In this document: piece after piece, positions 45,694-46,078 of the stretch
Numbering within the stretch: the first letter of the stretch is position 1
Layout of the letters: every line of letters starts with the position of its first letter
Source of the DNA: Lysobacterales bacterium
GTDB lineage: Bacteria > Pseudomonadota > Gammaproteobacteria > Xanthomonadales > Rhodanobacteraceae
NCBI GenBank assembly: GCA_015655335.1
Contig: JAATFF010000036.1
Location: forward strand, 1 to 46,078
Direction: 5' to 3'
DNA: 46,078 nucleotides
Made by a program: the position numbers and the translations under genes
The notes under the pieces: model-generated
Told to the model about the DNA's origin: nothing
The model's input: only the letters and a program-made list of their open reading frames with translations
The model's database searches: none

Positions 45694-46078
45694 ATGAAGA
45701 ATCTGAGTCATTGGCCACCGGGCTTGCCGCTGCATGTGGAGTTGCCACAGACCTCGTTGTATTACAACCTGGAAGTGTCCGCGACGCGTTATCCAAATCG
45801 CAACGCAATCGTCTATTACGACACCACGATCAGCTACGCTGAACTGAAACGGCAAGTCGATACCCTCGCCGGTTTCCTGCAGCAAACGTTTTCGGTTGCA
45901 AAGGGCGATCGCATCGCCTTGTACATGCAAAACAGTCCGCAATTCATCATTGCCTTCTACGCCATTTTGGGTAGCGGCGCGGTAGTCGTGCCGGTCAATA
46001 CGATGAATCTGTTGGACGAAGTGCGCCACATCGTCGCCGACAGCGGCAGCAAGGTTGCGATCTTTGGCCAAGAACTCG
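45694..46078 (+). CDS. Acyl-CoA ligase (AMP-forming), 5' part
   Basis: A frame starting at the ATG at 45694 reads MKNLSHWPPGLPLHVELPQT and stays open to the edge (128 residues). YPNRNAIVYYDTTISYAELK and KGDRIALYMQNSPQFIIAFY, then VVVPVNTMNLLDEVRHIVAD, are typical of the N-terminal domain of long- and medium-chain fatty-acyl-CoA ligases (ANL superfamily). It would activate the free acid of the pathway with ATP and CoA. The AMP-binding core and C-terminal domain lie beyond the window. It follows the MDR gene by four bases. Confidence 0.85.
   Translation, partial: MKNLSHWPPGLPLHVELPQTSLYYNLEVSATRYPNRNAIVYYDTTISYAELKRQVDTLAGFLQQTFSVAKGDRIALYMQNSPQFIIAFYAILGSGAVVVPVNTMNLLDEVRHIVADSGSKVAIFGQEL

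Overview
The window reads as chromosomal DNA of a gammaproteobacterium with fairly high GC. The protein style (Cus copper efflux, DUF1800/DUF1501 pairs, large TonB-dependent receptor, HAAS sensor with PadR) and the lack of clear Shine-Dalgarno sites at several genes suggest Lysobacterales (Xanthomonadales), probably a Rhodanobacteraceae relative such as Dyella, Luteibacter or Rhodanobacter. This placement is by eye and not tested. I saw no rRNA, tRNA, CRISPR array or insertion sequence.

Left part (1-10.6 kb): a truncated methyltransferase; a secreted DUF1800-DUF1501-DUF1800 block in which two DUF1800 paralogues flank one Tat-exported DUF1501 protein; and a PadR - HAAS/sensor membrane protein - DUF1579 operon with a palindrome in front of padR. 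From about 6.7 to 10.6 kb the sequence is mostly decayed: gene stumps and hairpin-rich intergenic repeats surround one secreted, AT-richer beta-helix protein.

Middle (10.6-30.6 kb): a copper/silver efflux operon (small Met/Cys-rich membrane protein, CusC, CusB, CusA); a secreted carboxylesterase; a secreted beta-propeller protein; a DUF1223 thiol protein; an aspartyl-protease-like protein with a PDZ domain and altered catalytic motifs; two DNA glycosylases in tandem (Mug and Aag); two short-chain dehydrogenases divergent from a LysR regulator; a secreted dienelactone-hydrolase-like enzyme; and a TonB-dependent receptor. A family of hairpin-forming repeats built around ACTTTGGTGTCATGCCCA lies in several of the gaps.

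Right part (30.8 kb to the end): a large acyl-CoA catabolic locus. A ten-gene leftward operon encodes a ComB-like phosphatase homologue, an ACAD10/11-type kinase, a FadB/PimF-like fusion, a thiolase, a long acyl-CoA dehydrogenase, two short-chain dehydrogenases, a MaoC-type hydratase and a two-subunit acyl-CoA dehydrogenase pair. A divergent rightward operon encodes an ACAD10/11-type acyl-CoA dehydrogenase, an IclR regulator, a quinone-oxidoreductase-like MDR protein and an acyl-CoA ligase cut by the window end. Matching 17-bp GTTTC-N7-GAAAC sites lie in front of both operons and are probably the IclR operators. The locus carries a full beta-oxidation set plus a kinase, an ACAD10/11-type dehydrogenase and a divergent ComB-like protein. 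I infer that it degrades an unusual, probably hydroxylated or cyclic/dicarboxylic, acid through phosphorylated hydroxyacyl-CoA intermediates. This is the best candidate for an undescribed pathway in the window.
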